Origin: Cherax quadricarinatus
Taxonomy: Eukaryota; Arthropoda; Malacostraca; Decapoda; Parastacidae
DNA length: 64,000 bases
Direction of reading: 5' to 3'
Assembly: GCF_038502225.1 (NCBI RefSeq)
Contig: NC_091307.1
Span: forward strand, 29,805,846-29,869,845
Below are positions 40,289 through 51,399 of the stretch, piece by piece. The notes under the pieces were generated by a model. That model was not told where the DNA came from, did no database searches, and saw only the letters and a program-made list of their open reading frames with translations. A program made the translations under genes and the position numbers. Each line of letters opens with the position of its first letter. The first letter of the stretch is position 1.

Positions 40289-40740
40289 TTAGCCTATGAC
40301 TGTACTCGGGATTTTGTTCCACTCATCCACAACTCTATTGCCAAACCAGTGATTTCCTATATCCTTCACGAATCTGAATTTTTTCAGCTTAAAACCATTG
40401 CTACGAGTCCTGTCTAGGCTAGATATTTTCAGCACGTTATTTACATCCCCTTTATTTATTCCTGTCTTCCATTTATACACCTCAATCACATCCCCCCTAA
40501 TTCTATGCCTTTCGAGAGAGTGCAGATTCAGAGCCCTCAGTCTATCATCATAGGGAAGATTTCTGATACATGGGATCAACTTTGTCATCCTCCTTTGTAT
40601 GTTTTCCAGAGCATTTATATCCATTCTGTAATACGGTGACCAAAACTGTGCAGCATAATCTAAACGAGGCCTAACCAATAATATACAGAGTTGAAGAACA
40701 ACCTGAGAACTTCTATTATTTATGCTTCTTGATGTGATGA
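40289..40740 (-). pseudogene. CR1-B minus copy, reverse transcriptase C-terminus
   Basis: Encodes SINNRSSQVVLQLC, VRPRLDYAAQFWSPYY, NIQRRMTKLIPCIRNLPYD, LNLHSLERHRIRGDVIE and GNRVVDEWNKIPS. The same region is intact in the plus copy (42,640-43,080). Cut at 40,740 by a PLE terminal fragment, with the upstream part continuing at 40,985. There are no catalytic residues in this piece. Confidence 0.85.
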
Positions 40741-40984
40741 ATGGTTTGAAAAACCGACAAGTTGACGATTGAGACACTTATGCAACATATGAGAATCTTT
40801 ATTCTGGAAACGTTTTCCCACAGTGGCTTCATCAGTCCAATACAAAGTAGAAAGGCGTAAGGAGAGGAGGAGTTTGAGGTCCCATCAGTCCCTCAGCCTG
40901 GAGTCGATGTGTTCAGTCCATCAATCTTGTAGAACGTACAGCATAGGGCCGCAGACGTGGCTTATATACTGTAGTGAGGCGAGG
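40741..40984 (-). mobile_element. PLE terminal fragment with hairpin tag
   Basis: Starts with the tag ATGGTTTGAAAAACCGACAA, then TATGCAACATATGAGAATC. On the minus strand the sequence GGACTGATGAAGCCACTGTG, then GGGAAAACGTTTCC, carries a canonical CTGATGA (40,829-40,835) and AAAACG, a hammerhead-like arrangement. No reverse transcriptase frame. It lies inside the minus-strand CR1-B copy, so it inserted later. Confidence 0.75.
40806..40838 (-). ncRNA. Hammerhead-like motif in PLE fragment
   Basis: GGACTGATGAAGCCACTGTG then GGGAAAACGTTTCC: exact CTGATGA core, a short stem-loop with CCAC/GTGG, then AAAAC. GGA and TCC at the ends could pair. The closest match in the window to the hammerhead core. 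Cleavage is not shown. Confidence 0.45.
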
Positions 40985-41183
40985 CGAAGCCAAGGATTCT
41001 GTTAGCTTCATTGCAAACACTTATGCACTGTCGTCTTGGTTTCAGATTACTGCTAACCAGAACTCCTAAATCTTTCTCGCAACCCGTAATATTAAGATCT
41101 ACACTATTTAGTTTATATGTGGCACGGTTATTTTCCTGTCCAACATTTAGAACTTTGCATTTGTCTATATTAAACTGCATTTG

Positions 41184-41475
41184 CTACTTCTCCAACCACT
41201 GCATCAGTCTATTCAAATCTTCCTGGAGTGCTCTAATGTCTTCGTCAGAATGAATTCGACGGCCTATTTTGGTGTCATCGGCAAACTTGCTCATGTCGCT
41301 CTTTATGCCCTCATCAATGTCGTTTATGTAGATTGTGAACAACAACGGGGCCCAACACTGACCCCTGTGGAACACCGCTCGTGGCGCTTCTCCACTCTGA
41401 TTTCTCCCCATTTATGCAAACTCTCTGCTGCCTATTTGTCAACCATGCCTCTATCCAAGAAAAAATTTCTCCTCC
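41184..41475 (-). pseudogene. CR1-B minus copy, catalytic segment
   Basis: Residues FADDTKIGRRIHSDEDIRAL, LLFTIYINDIDEGIKS and GQCWAPLLF (degenerate QGSVLGPLLF) align with 42,240-42,420 of the plus copy. The upstream NRQQRVC region is present but in another frame, so at least one indel occurred. Ends at 41,475 where the plus-strand copy begins. Confidence 0.82.
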
Positions 41476-43319
41476 TCAAAAGTTCCTCGGGTCAGCTCAC
41501 TGACAGTGATAAGGAAATGTGTAGAATTTTTAACACATACTTCCTCTCAGTTTTTACACAGGAGGATACCAGCGATATTCCAGTAATGATAAATTATATA
41601 GAACAGGACGATAATAAACTGTGCACTATTAGGGTCACAAGTGACATGGTCCTTAGGCAAATAGATAAATTAAAACCTAACAAATCCCCAGGCCCTGATG
41701 AACTGTATGCAAGGGTTCTAAAGGAATGTAAAGAGGAGCTTAGCACACCTTTGGCTAATCTTTTCAACATATCACTACAAACTGGCATGGTGCCAGATAA
41801 GTGGAAAATGGCAAATGTGATACCTATTTTCAAAACAGGTGACAGGTCCTTAGCTTCGAACTATAGACCAATAAGCCTAACCTCCATAGTGGGAAAATTT
41901 ATGTTATCAATAATTGCCAAGGCAGTTCGTAGCCACCTTGAAAAGCATAAATTAATCAACGAATCTCAGCATGGTTTTACAAAGGGGCGTTCCTGCCTTA
42001 CGAATTTATTAACTTTTTTCACTAAGGTATTTGAGGAGGTAGATCATGGTAATGAATATGATATTGTGTATATGGACTTCAGTAAGGCTTTTGACAGGGT
42101 CCCACATCAGAGACTATTGAGGAAAATTAAAGCACATGGAATAGGAGGAGAGATTTTTTCCTGGATAGAGGCATGGTTGACAAATAGGCAGCAGAGAGTT
42201 TGCATAAATGGGGAGAAATCAGAGTGGGGAAGCGTCACGAGCGGTGTTCCACAGGGGTCAGTGTTGGGCCCCCTGCTGTTCACAATCTACATAAACGACA
42301 TAGATGAGGGCATAAAGAGCGACATCGGCAAGTTTGCCGATGACACCAAAATAGGCCGTCGAATTCATTCTGATGAGGACATTCGAGCACTCCAGGAAGA
42401 TTTGAATAGACTGATGCAGTGGTCGGAGAAGTGGCAGATGCAGTTTAATATAGACAAATGCAAAGTTCTAAATGTTGGACAGGACAATAACCATGCCACA
42501 TATAAACTAAATAATGTAGATCTTAATATTACGGATTGCGAAAAAGATTTAGGAGTTCTGGTTAGCAGTAATCTGAAACCAAGACAACAGTGCATAAGTG
42601 TTCGCAATAAAGCTAATAGAATCCTTGGCTTCATAACAAGAAGCATAAATAATAGGAGTCCTCAGGTTGTTCTTCAACTCTATACATCCTTGGTTAGGCC
42701 TCATTTAGATTATGCTGCACAGTTTTGGTCACCGTATTACAGAATGGATATAAATTCTCTGGAAAATGTACAAAGGAGGATGACAAAGTTGATCCCATGT
42801 ATCAGAAACCTTCCCTATGAGGATAGACTAAGGGCCCTGAAACTGCACTCTCTAGAAAGACGTAGAATTAGGGGGGATATGATTGAGGTGTATAAATGGA
42901 AGACAGGAATAAATAAAGGGGATGTAAATAGTGTGCTGAAAATATCTAGCCTAGACAGGACTCGCAGCAATGGTTTTAAGTTGGAAAAATTCAGATTCAG
43001 AAAGGATATAGGAAAGTACTGGTTTGGTAATAGAGTTGTGGATGAGTGGAACAAACTCCCAAGTACCGTTATAGAGGCCAGAACGTTGTGTAGCTTTAAA
43101 AATAGGTTGGATAAATACATGAGTAGATGTGGGTGGGTGTGAGTTAGACCTGATAGCTTGTGCTACCAGGTCGGTTGCCGTGTTCCTCCCTTAAGTCAAT
43201 GTGACCTGACCTGACTAGGTTGGGTGCATTGGCTTAAGCCGGTAGGAGACTTGGACCTGCCTCGCATGGGCCAGTAGGCCTTCTGCAGTGTTCCATCGTT
43301 CTTATGTTATGTTCTTATG
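41476..43319 (+). mobile_element. CR1-B plus copy inserted head-on into the minus copy
   Basis: 5'-truncated CR1-B with a complete 3' end: ACTTGGACCTGCCTCGCATG, GTAGGCCTTCTGCAGTG and a terminal GTTCTTATGTTATGTTCTTA, a GTTCTTAT-type short tandem repeat as in CR1 elements. It lies antiparallel inside another CR1-B, with about 36 bp of the target deleted. Confidence 0.9.
41478..43142 (+). CDS. CR1-B reverse transcriptase, 5'-truncated but open
   Basis: An uninterrupted frame of about 554 codons from the element's start to a TGA. Motifs: MVLRQIDKLKPNKSPGPDELY, VIPIFKTGDRSLASNYRPIS, QHGFTKGRSCLTNLL, YMDFSKAFDRVPHQRLL, SGVPQGSVLGPLLFTIYIND and the catalytic GKFADDTKIGRR. Thumb and end: FNIDKCKVLNVG, EKDLGVLVSSNLKP, VRPHLDYAAQFW, LHSLERRRIRGDMIEVYKW. 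All catalytic aspartates are present and no stop or shift is seen. There is no endonuclease because of the truncation. The arrangement is typical of the CR1/L2 group. Confidence 0.93.
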   Translation, partial: KSSSGQLTDSDKEMCRIFNTYFLSVFTQEDTSDIPVMINYIEQDDNKLCTIRVTSDMVLRQIDKLKPNKSPGPDELYARVLKECKEELSTPLANLFNISLQTGMVPDKWKMANVIPIFKTGDRSLASNYRPISLTSIVGKFMLSIIAKAVRSHLEKHKLINESQHGFTKGRSCLTNLLTFFTKVFEEVDHGNEYDIVYMDFSKAFDRVPHQRLLRKIKAHGIGGEIFSWIEAWLTNRQQRVCINGEKSEWGSVTSGVPQGSVLGPLLFTIYINDIDEGIKSDIGKFADDTKIGRRIHSDEDIRALQEDLNRLMQWSEKWQMQFNIDKCKVLNVGQDNNHATYKLNNVDLNITDCEKDLGVLVSSNLKPRQQCISVRNKANRILGFITRSINNRSPQVVLQLYTSLVRPHLDYAAQFWSPYYRMDINSLENVQRRMTKLIPCIRNLPYEDRLRALKLHSLERRRIRGDMIEVYKWKTGINKGDVNSVLKISSLDRTRSNGFKLEKFRFRKDIGKYWFGNRVVDEWNKLPSTVIEARTLCSFKNRLDKYMSRCGWV

Positions 43320-43815
43320 TGGGACCCTGTCAAAAGCCTTACTGAAATCCATATACACAATATCATATTCATTACCATGATCTACCTCCTCAAATACCTT
43401 AGTGAAAAAAGTTAATAAATTCGTAAGGCAGGAACGCTCCTTTGTAAAACCGTGCTGAGATTCGTTGATTAATTTATGCTTTTCAAGGTGGCTACGAACT
43501 GCCTCGGCAATTATCGATTACATAAATTTTCTCACTATGGAGGTTAGGCTTATTGGTCTATAGTTCGAAGCTAAGGACCTGTCGCCTGCTTTGAAAATAG
43601 GTATCACATTTGCCATTTTCCACTTATCTGGCACCATGCCAGTCTGTAGTGATATTTTGAAAAGATTAGCCAGAGGTTTGCTAAGTTCCTTTTTACATTC
43701 CTTTAGAACCCTTGCATACAGTTCATCAGAGCCTGGGGATTTGTTAGGTTTTAATTTATCTATTTGCCTAAGGACCATGTAACTTGTGGCCCTAATCGTG
43801 CATAGTTTATCCTGT
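43320..43815 (-). pseudogene. CR1-B minus copy, reverse transcriptase N-part
   Basis: Residues LRQIDKLKPNKSPGSDELY, ANVIPIFKAGDRSLASNYRP and then a TAA after VRKFM (TTA in the plus copy). It continues as RSHLEKHKLINESQHGF, FTKVFEEVDHGNEYD and MDFSKAFDRVPH, cut at 43,320. One premature stop is visible. Confidence 0.85.
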
Positions 43816-44046
43816 TCTACACACACACACACACTACCACCGTCACTCCCCCCCCCCACACAAACGATCACAGCCACTGCCGCCCCCACATACACTACCA
43901 CCGTCACCATCACTGCCACACACCCACACTACCACCATCACTGCCACACACCCACACTACCACCATCACTGCCACACACCCACACTACCACCATCACTGA
44001 CACACACCCACACTACCACCATCATTGCCCCCCCCACACACACACA
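43816..44046. repeat. ACTACCACCATCACTGCC minisatellite, part 2
   Basis: Repeated ACACACACCCACACTACCAC and CATCACTGCCACA units, with C-runs at 43,847-43,856 and 44,030. Sits between CR1-B (left) and a LINE-A copy (right). Confidence 0.92.
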
Positions 44047-44889
44047 GATGCGGACCAGACAGGTCTACAAAGAGACCTGGAGAGGCTGGATGCGGGGTCC
44101 AGCAACTGGCTCCTAGAATTTAACCCCGCCAAATGCAAAGTCATGAATATCGGAGAAGGGCAAAGAAGACCGCAGACAGAGTATAGGCTAGGAGGCCATA
44201 GACTGCAAACCTCACTCAAAGAGAAAGATCTAGGAGTGAGTATAATACCGAGTACGTCGCCAGAAGCACACATTAACCAGTTAACTACTTCGGCATATGG
44301 GCGCCTGACAAACCTGAGAACAGCGTTTCGGTACCTCAGTAAGTAATCGTTCAAGACTTTATACACTGTGTACGTCAGGCCCATACTGGAGTACGCAGCA
44401 CCAGTTTGGTACCCACACCTGGTCAAACACGTCAAGAAATTATAGAAAGTGCAAAGGTTTGCAACAAGGCTAGTTCCAGAGCTAAGGGGAATGTCCTACG
44501 AAGAAAGGTTAAGGGAAATCGGTCTGACGACACTGGAGGACAGGAGGGTTAGGGGAGACATGATAACGACATACAAAACAATGCGTGGAATAGACAAGGT
44601 GGACAGAGACAGGATGTTCCAGAGATGGGACACAGAAACAACGGGTCACAATTGGAAGCTGAAGACTCAGATGAGTCAAAGGGATGTTAGGAAGTATTTC
44701 TTCAGCCACAGTTGTTAGGAAGTGGAATGGCCTGGCAAGTGATGTAGTGGAGGCAGGAACCATACATAGTTTTAAGACGAGGTATGATAAAGCTCATGGA
44801 GCAGGGAGTAGGAGGACCCGGTAGCGGTCAGTGAAGAGGCAGGGTCAGGAGCTGAGTTTCGACCCCTGCAACCACAATTAGGCGAGTAC
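44047..44889 (+). mobile_element. 5'-truncated LINE-A in the minisatellite
   Basis: Begins just after the catalytic region (ADQTGLQRDLERLDAGSSNWL), continues through FNPAKCKVMNIGEGQRRPQT, LKEKDLGVSIIPSTSPEAH, a stop at TAA 44,344-44,346, VRPILEYAAPVW, SYEERLREIGLTTLEDRRVR, MFQRWDTETTGHNWKL, and the 3' tail CCCTGCAACCACAATTAGGC with GAGTACACACAC. Minisatellite units flank both sides. Confidence 0.9.
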
Positions 44890-44996
44890 ACACACACCAC
44901 CATCACTGCCCCACACACATACACTACCACCATCACTGCCCCACACACACATACCACCACCATCACTGTCTCCCCCCCCACACACACACACCACAA
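44890..44996. repeat. Minisatellite, part 3
   Basis: CACCACCATCACTGCCCCAC and TACACTACCACCATCACTGC units with CA linkers and a C-run, flanked by LINE-A on both sides. Confidence 0.9.
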
Positions 44997-45195
44997 CACA
45001 GCAATCCCCCATAGGCTCCCCGCCAGGGCTCCCGCTCTCCCAACTCCACAATTCTCCCCGCACCACAGTTTTAGAAAAGAAGTTGAAGGACTGGTATACG
45101 AACGCGGATGGAATAACGAATAAATGTGAGGAGTAGCATGAAAGAATCAAGGAGACGTCCCCAGACATCATAGCAGTCGCAGAAAGGAAACCCAC

Positions 45196-46003
45196 TTGGA
45201 CGATAACAGAAGCAATCTTCCCACCAGGATATCAGATCCTGAGGATAGAAAGAGCAGAGGGGAAGGAGGGATTGCACTGCTCATTAAAAACCGATGGGGA
45301 TTTGAGGAAATAGAAGGAATGGACGAGACTGGAGAAAGGGATTACATAGTAGGTACAATTCAGTCTGGGGGACATAAGGTAGTCACTGTAGTGATGTATA
45401 ACCCAAGACGGAACTGCAGGAGGCCAAGAGAGGAATATGAAGAGAGCAACAGAGCAATGGTGGACACACTAGCTGAGGTGGCTAGAACAACTCACTCGAG
45501 TAGAGCAAAGTTACTGGTTATAGGCGATTTCAACTACAGGGAGACTGATTCGGAAAACCTGGAGCCACATGGGGGTCCGGAAACATGGAGAGCCAATATG
45601 ATGGATGTGGTACTGGAAAACCTCATGCATCAACATGTTAGGGACACTACCAGAGAGAGGGGAGGATGAACCAGCAAGACTGGACCTCGTGTTCACCCTG
45701 AGTAGCTCAGACAATGAGGATATCACATATGAAAGGCCCCTTGGAGCTAGTGACCACATGGTTCTGAGCTTTGAATCCATAGTAGAGTTACAAGTGGAGA
45801 GGTTAACAGGAGTAGAATGGGAAAAGCCAACTACAAAAGGGAAGGACTACATAGGTATGAGGAACTTCCTGCAGGAGGTTCAGTGGGAAAGAGAATTGGT
45901 AGGAAAGTCAGTAAACGAAATGATGGGCTATGTAACAACAAAATGCAGGAAGGCAGAAGAAAGGTTGGTTCCTAAGGGCAACAGAAATAATGGGAAGACC
46001 TGA
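45196..46003 (+). pseudogene. LINE-A endonuclease
   Basis: Two overlapping frames, 45,196-45,669 and 45,605-46,003. The first carries RGEGGIALLIKNRWGFEEI, VTVVMYNPRRNCRRP and AKLLVIGDFNYRETD (GDFN). The second carries DEPARLDLVFTLSS and LGASDHMVLSFES (SDH), so a shift between 45,600 and 45,665 splits the domain. An upstream PDIIAVAERKPTWT-like stretch (about 45,160-45,200) could hold the catalytic Glu. Not functional as it stands. Confidence 0.85.
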
Positions 46004-46408
46004 ATGAGCCCTTGGTTTACCCGAAGGTGTAGGGAGGCAAAAACTAAGTGCACTAAAGAATGGAAAAAGTACAGAAGACAAAGAACACAAGAAAATAAGG
46101 AGATTAGTCGAAGAGCCAGAAACGAGTATGCACAGATGAGGGGGGGGGGGGAAGCCCCATGACAGTCCGAAAACAACTTGGCATCGAAAGTCAAGTTTGA
46201 CCCGAAACTGCTGTACAGCCACATCAGGAGGAAGACAACAGTCAAGGACTAGGTAATCAGACTCAGGAAAGGTGGGGACCTCACAAGAAACTACCAAGAA
46301 GTATGTGAGCTCAACACGAGTTTTAAGGAAGTATTTACAGTGGAGACTGAAAGGACTCTGGGAAGACAGAACAAAGGGGTACACTAATAAGGGATATACC
46401 AACAAGCG

Positions 46409-47133
46409 TTGGATGAAATACACACAACCAGAGAGATGGTGAAGAAGCTGCTAAGTGACCTTGGTACCTCAAAGGCGGTGGGACCGGACATCTCTCCGTG
46501 GGTCCTTAGAGAGGGAGCAGAGATACTGTGTGCCACTAACCACAAATTTTCAACACATCCTTTGAAATCGGGCAACTACCTGAGGTATGGAAGACGGCAA
46601 CTGTAGTCCCCATTTTTAAGAAAGGAGACAGAAATAAGGCACTAAACTATAGACCAGTGTCCTGATGTGTATAGTATGCAAAGCCATGGAGAAGGTTATC
46701 AGGAGGAGAGTGGTGGAGCACCTGGAACGGAACAAAATTACAAACGACAACCAGCACGGATTCAAGATATGCAAATCCTGTGTCACAAACCTACTCGAGT
46801 TTTATGACAAGGCAATAGAAGTATGACATGAGAGAGGGGTGGGTCGACTGCATTTTCTTAGGCTGCAAGAAGGCCTTCGACACAGTTACTCACAAGAGAC
46901 TAATGCAGAAGCTGGAGGATCAGGCACATATAACAGGAAGGGCACTACAATGGATCAGAGAATACCTAACAGGAAGGCAACAACGAGCCATGGTACGTAA
47001 TGAGGTATCACAGTGGGCGCCTGCGACGAGCGGGGTCCCACAGGGGTCAGTCCCAGGACCAGTGCTATTTTTGCTACATGGGAATCACATGATGGAAGGG
47101 ATAGATTTCATAAGTGTCCCTGTTCGCAGATAA
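46409..47133 (+). pseudogene. LINE-A reverse transcriptase core
   Basis: 46,409-46,606: SKAVGPDISPWVLREGAEIL, then a frame loss; NYRPVS and MEKVIRRRVVEHLERNK-like residues at about 46,645-46,740 lie in another frame. 46,828-47,133: CIFLGCKKAFDTVTHKRLM (the D of the first catalytic motif seems lost, normally FLDCKKAF), TSGVPQGSVPGPVLF, then NHMMEGIDFISVPVRR. The second catalytic box is SLFADK instead of FADD (47,117-47,130). Catalysis is therefore lost at two sites. Confidence 0.82.
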
Positions 47134-47922
47134 GTCAATGAGGAGAATTAAATCAGGCGAGGACCTAGACAGGCTGGATGCGTGGTCCAGCAACTGGCTC
47201 TTCGAATTTAACCCCGCCAAATGCAAAGTCATGAAGATTGGGGAAGGGCAAAGAAAACTGCGGACAGAGTATTGGCTAGGCGGCCAAAGACTGCAAACCT
47301 CACTCAAGGAGAAATATCTTGGGATGAGTATAATACCGAACACGTTTCTGGAAGCACACATCAACCAGACAACTGCTGAAACATATGGGCGCCTGGCAAA
47401 CCTGAGAATAGCATTCCGATACCTCAATAAGGAATCGTTCAAGACACTGTACACCGTGTACGTCAGGCCCATACTGGAGTATGCAGCACCAGTTTGGAAA
47501 CTATACCTGGTCAAGCATGTCAAGAAATTCGAGAAAGTGCAGAGATTTGCAACAAGGGTAGTTTCATAGCCAAGGGGAATGTGTCCTACGAAGAAAGGTT
47601 AAGGGAAATCGGCCTGACGACACTGGAGGACAGGAGGGTTAGGGGAGACATGATAACGACATACAGAATACTGGGAGGAATAGATAAGGTGGACAGAGAC
47701 AGGATGTTCCAGAGAGGGGACACAGACACAAGGGGTCACAATTGGAAGTTGAAGACTCAGAGGAGTCAAAGGGATGTAAGGAAGTATTTCTTCAGTCACA
47801 GAGTTGTCAGGAAGTGGAATAGTCTGGCAAGTGATGTAGTGGAGGCAGGACCCATACATAGTTTTAAGACGAGGTATGATAAAGCTCATGGAACAGGGAG
47901 AGGACCTAGTAGCGACCAGTGA
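47114..47922 (+). pseudogene. LINE-A reverse transcriptase C-terminal region
   Basis: Frames 47,114-47,569 and 47,494-47,922 cover LDRLDAWSSNWLFEFNPAKC, LKEKYLGMSIIPNTFLEAH, VRPILEYAAPVWKLYL, SYEERLREIGLTTLEDRRVR, MFQRGDTDTRGHNWKLKT and SQRDVRKYFFSHRVVRKWNSL. One shift lies near 47,565 (VS* against ELRGMSYEE). Confidence 0.85.
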
Positions 47923-47985
47923 AGAGGCGGGGCCAGGAGTTGAGTCTCGACCCTTGCAACCACAATTAGTTGAGTATTAGGTGAG

Positions 47986-48121
47986 TGCACCATCACTGCC
48001 CCACAGACACAGATAGACAGACGGAGACAGACAGACACAGACACACACACACACTACCACCATAACTGCCCCACACACACATTACCACCATAACTGTCAC
48101 ACACACATTACCATCATCACT

Positions 48122-48200
<79 letters not shown>
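47986..48200. repeat. Minisatellite and (CA)n, part 4
   Basis: CACCATCACTGCCCCACAGA, GACAGACAGACACAG, CACACTACCACCATAACTGC units, then about 70 bp of (AC)n ending at the next LINE-A. Confidence 0.92.
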
Positions 48201-48202
<2 letters not shown>

Positions 48203-49745
48203 CAAAGGCGATAGGGCCAGATAACATCTCTCCATAGGTCCTGAGAGAGGGAGCAGTGGCACTTTGTGTACCACTAACAACTATCTTCAACACATCTATC
48301 GAAACAGGAAGACTACTTGAAGTATGGAAGACAGCAAATGTAGTCCCAATTTTTAAAAAGGAGACAGACACGAAGCATTGAACTACAGACCAGTGTCACT
48401 GACGTGTATAGTATGCAAGGCCATGGAGAAAATTATCAGGAATAGGGTGGTGGAGCACCTAGAAAGAAATGAGCTTATCAACGACAGCCAGCACGGTTTC
48501 AGGGATGGGAAATCCTGCATCACAAACCTACTGGAGTTCTGTGACAGGGTGATGACAGGAAGACAAAAGAGAGAGGGGTAGGTAGAGTGCATTTTCTTGG
48601 ACTGTAAGTAGTAGTTTGGCACAGTTCCACACAAGAGATTAGCGCGGAAGCTGGAGGACCAGGAAGGGATAACAGGGAAGGCACTACAGTGGATCAGGTA
48701 ATACCTGTCAGGAAGACAACAGCGAGTCATGGTACGTGGCGAGGTGTCAGAGTGGGCGCCGGTAACGAGCGGGGTGCCACAAGGATCAGACCTAGGACCG
48801 GTGCTGTTTCTAGTATTTGTGAACGACATGATGGAGAAAATAGACTCCGAAGTGTCCCTGTTTGCAGATGATGTGAAGTTGATGAGAAGAATTTAGTCCG
48901 ACGAGACCAGGCAGAACTACAAAGGGATCTGGACAGACTGCAGGCCTGGTCCAGAAACTGGCTCCTGGAGTTCAACCCCACCAAGTGCAAAGTCATGAAG
49001 ATTGGGGAATGGCAAAGAAGAGCACAGATGGAGTACAGTCTAGGGGCTCAGAGCCTACAAACCTCACTCGAGGAAAAGGATCTTGGTGTGAGTATAACAC
49101 CGGGAACTCCTGAGGTGCACATCAACCAAATAACCGCTGCAGCATACGGGCGCCTGGAAAACCTAAGGACAGCATTCCAACATCTAAATAAGGACTCATT
49201 CAGGACCCTGTACACTGTGTATGTTAGGCCCATATTGGAATATGCAGTGCCAGTTTGGAACCCTCACCTAGCCAAGCATGTAAGGAAACTAGAGAAAGTG
49301 CAGAGGTTTGTAACAAGACTAGTCCCGGAGTTAAGGGGTATGTCCTACGAGGAGAGGTTAAGTCGACCTGACGACACTGGACGACAGGAGAGTTGGGGGG
49401 GATATGATAACGACACACAAAATACTGAGAGGTATAGACAAGGTGGACAGAGACAGGATGTTCCAGAGATGGGACACAGCAACAAGGGGTCACAGCTGGA
49501 AGCTGAAGACTCAGATGAACCACAGGGGTGTTAGGAAGTATTTCTTCAGTCACAGTTGTCAGGAAGTGGAATAGCCTGGGTAGTAATGTAGTGGAGGCAG
49601 GTTCCATACATAGCTTTAAGAAGAGGCATGCTAAAGCTCACGGAGCGGGAAGAGTGACCGGGTAACGCCCACCTGAAGAGGCGGGGCCAGGAGCTGAGAC
49701 TCAACCCCCTGCAACCACAACTAGGCGAGCACAACTAGGCGAGTA
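48201..49745 (+). mobile_element. LINE-A, third copy in the minisatellite
   Basis: Starts in the SKAIGPDNISP part of the reverse transcriptase and runs to the 3' tail (CCTGCAACCACAACTAGGCG, GCACAACTAGGCGAGTACG). The tail unit AACTAGGCGAG is repeated twice. (CA)n lies before it and minisatellite after it. Confidence 0.88.
48378..49534 (+). pseudogene. LINE-A reverse transcriptase, third copy
   Basis: 48,378-48,581: NYRPVSLTCIVCKAMEKIIR, SQHGFRDGKSCITNLLEFCD. Next FLDCK then a stop (TAG, 48,609-48,611), and in other frames TSGVPQGSDLGPVLFLVFVND and SLFADDVKLMRRI followed by TAG (48,894-48,896). 48,995-49,534 has MKIGEWQRRAQMEYSLGAQ, LEEKDLGVSITPGTPEVH, VRPILEYAVPVWNPHL and LRGMSYEERL. The catalytic FADD is present here, unlike in the longest copy, but several stops and shifts break the frame. 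Confidence 0.85.
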
Positions 49746-49785
49746 CGTACACACACACACACAATACCACCATCACTGCCAACAA
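49746..49785. repeat. Minisatellite, right remnant
   Basis: CGTACACACACACACAC followed by AATACCACCATCACTGCC. This is the last recognisable unit of the array that begins at 39,939. Confidence 0.85.
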
Positions 49786-50367
49786 AGGATGGAGAGAGCT
49801 GGCCACCCAGTAAGCTACAGGTAATTAAAGTTGCAGGAAGCTTCGGTCGTCTTCACTCTCACCTTTACCTCCCCGAGCATAGTGACCAAAATGGTGTGTG
49901 TTGTCCAGACCTTCCCCACCTCTCCCCCCCCCACACCTCTATGACCACCATCAGCAGAGCGTATAGTGGCATCCCACCACACCCTTAACCATCACATCAA
50001 TTATTACAATCAACTGTCCCTACGGCTTTAACTCGTTAGGTTGAAAATTGCATGGACATGCAGAGAGCACCATGCTTACACCAATACAGTGACCTCTGTG
50101 GCCACCGTCCACAGAGTTAGTAATTGTGCAACAATGGTCTTCCCGCTCTTCCCCGTACCCACTTTCCGGGAAGCCACTGTGACCTCTACGTACAGGTACC
50201 ACAAGGTCGCAGGAATGACTCGCCTCATCACTCTACAAATAAACATGTGAATTATCGTAATCTGCCTTTTTGCAAGTGCACTATTTTAGTATATGGATAA
50301 GTAAGATAAATGTTTATTACACAGTATATATATAGACATAGTATATACACATCAAAATATAGGTGTA
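49786..50367. other. Unique DNA, no gene seen
   Basis: Contains loosely echoed GACC(T/A)CxxTGGCCACC-type motifs and a C-run near 49,925. No supported coding sequence; short frames have no motif. Confidence 0.5.
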
Positions 50368-51239
<872 letters not shown>

Positions 51240-51324
51240 GCTTCTCCGTTCCAAAGAGATCCAAGTGTTTTGATGCGTTTACTCTGTTTTACTGATCAAG
51301 CTATAGTGCATGTTTCAGTTCCGC

Positions 51325-51327
<3 letters not shown>

Positions 51328-51382
<55 letters not shown>
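51328..51382. repeat. (CA)n microsatellite
   Basis: About 55 bp of CA at the left edge of a LINE-E copy. Confidence 0.97.
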
Positions 51383-51386
<4 letters not shown>

Positions 51387-51399
51387 CCAAGCTTATCAC

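Larger units (their letters stand above)
40066..43815 (-). mobile_element. CR1-B, minus copy, split by a PLE piece and by another CR1-B
   Basis: Minus-strand CR1-B from its 5' truncation at 43,815 to its 3' terminus at 40,066 (ATGTAGCAGTG side; GTTCTTAT-type end). The pieces 43,815-43,320, 41,475-40,985 and 40,740-40,066 are consecutive. About 36 bp between the DRVPH and GIGGEIF codons are missing where the plus-strand copy sits. Minisatellite flanks both ends. Confidence 0.85.
44997..47985 (+). mobile_element. LINE-A, longest copy
   Basis: About 3 kb: endonuclease (45,196-46,003), reverse transcriptase (46,409-47,133 and on), C-terminal domain (47,114-47,922) and 3' tail (CCCTTGCAACCACAATTAGT, TGAGTATTAGGTGAGTGCAC). 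No ORF1 seen. Minisatellite DNA flanks both ends. Many stops and shifts. CR1/L2-like by its motif style. Confidence 0.88.
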
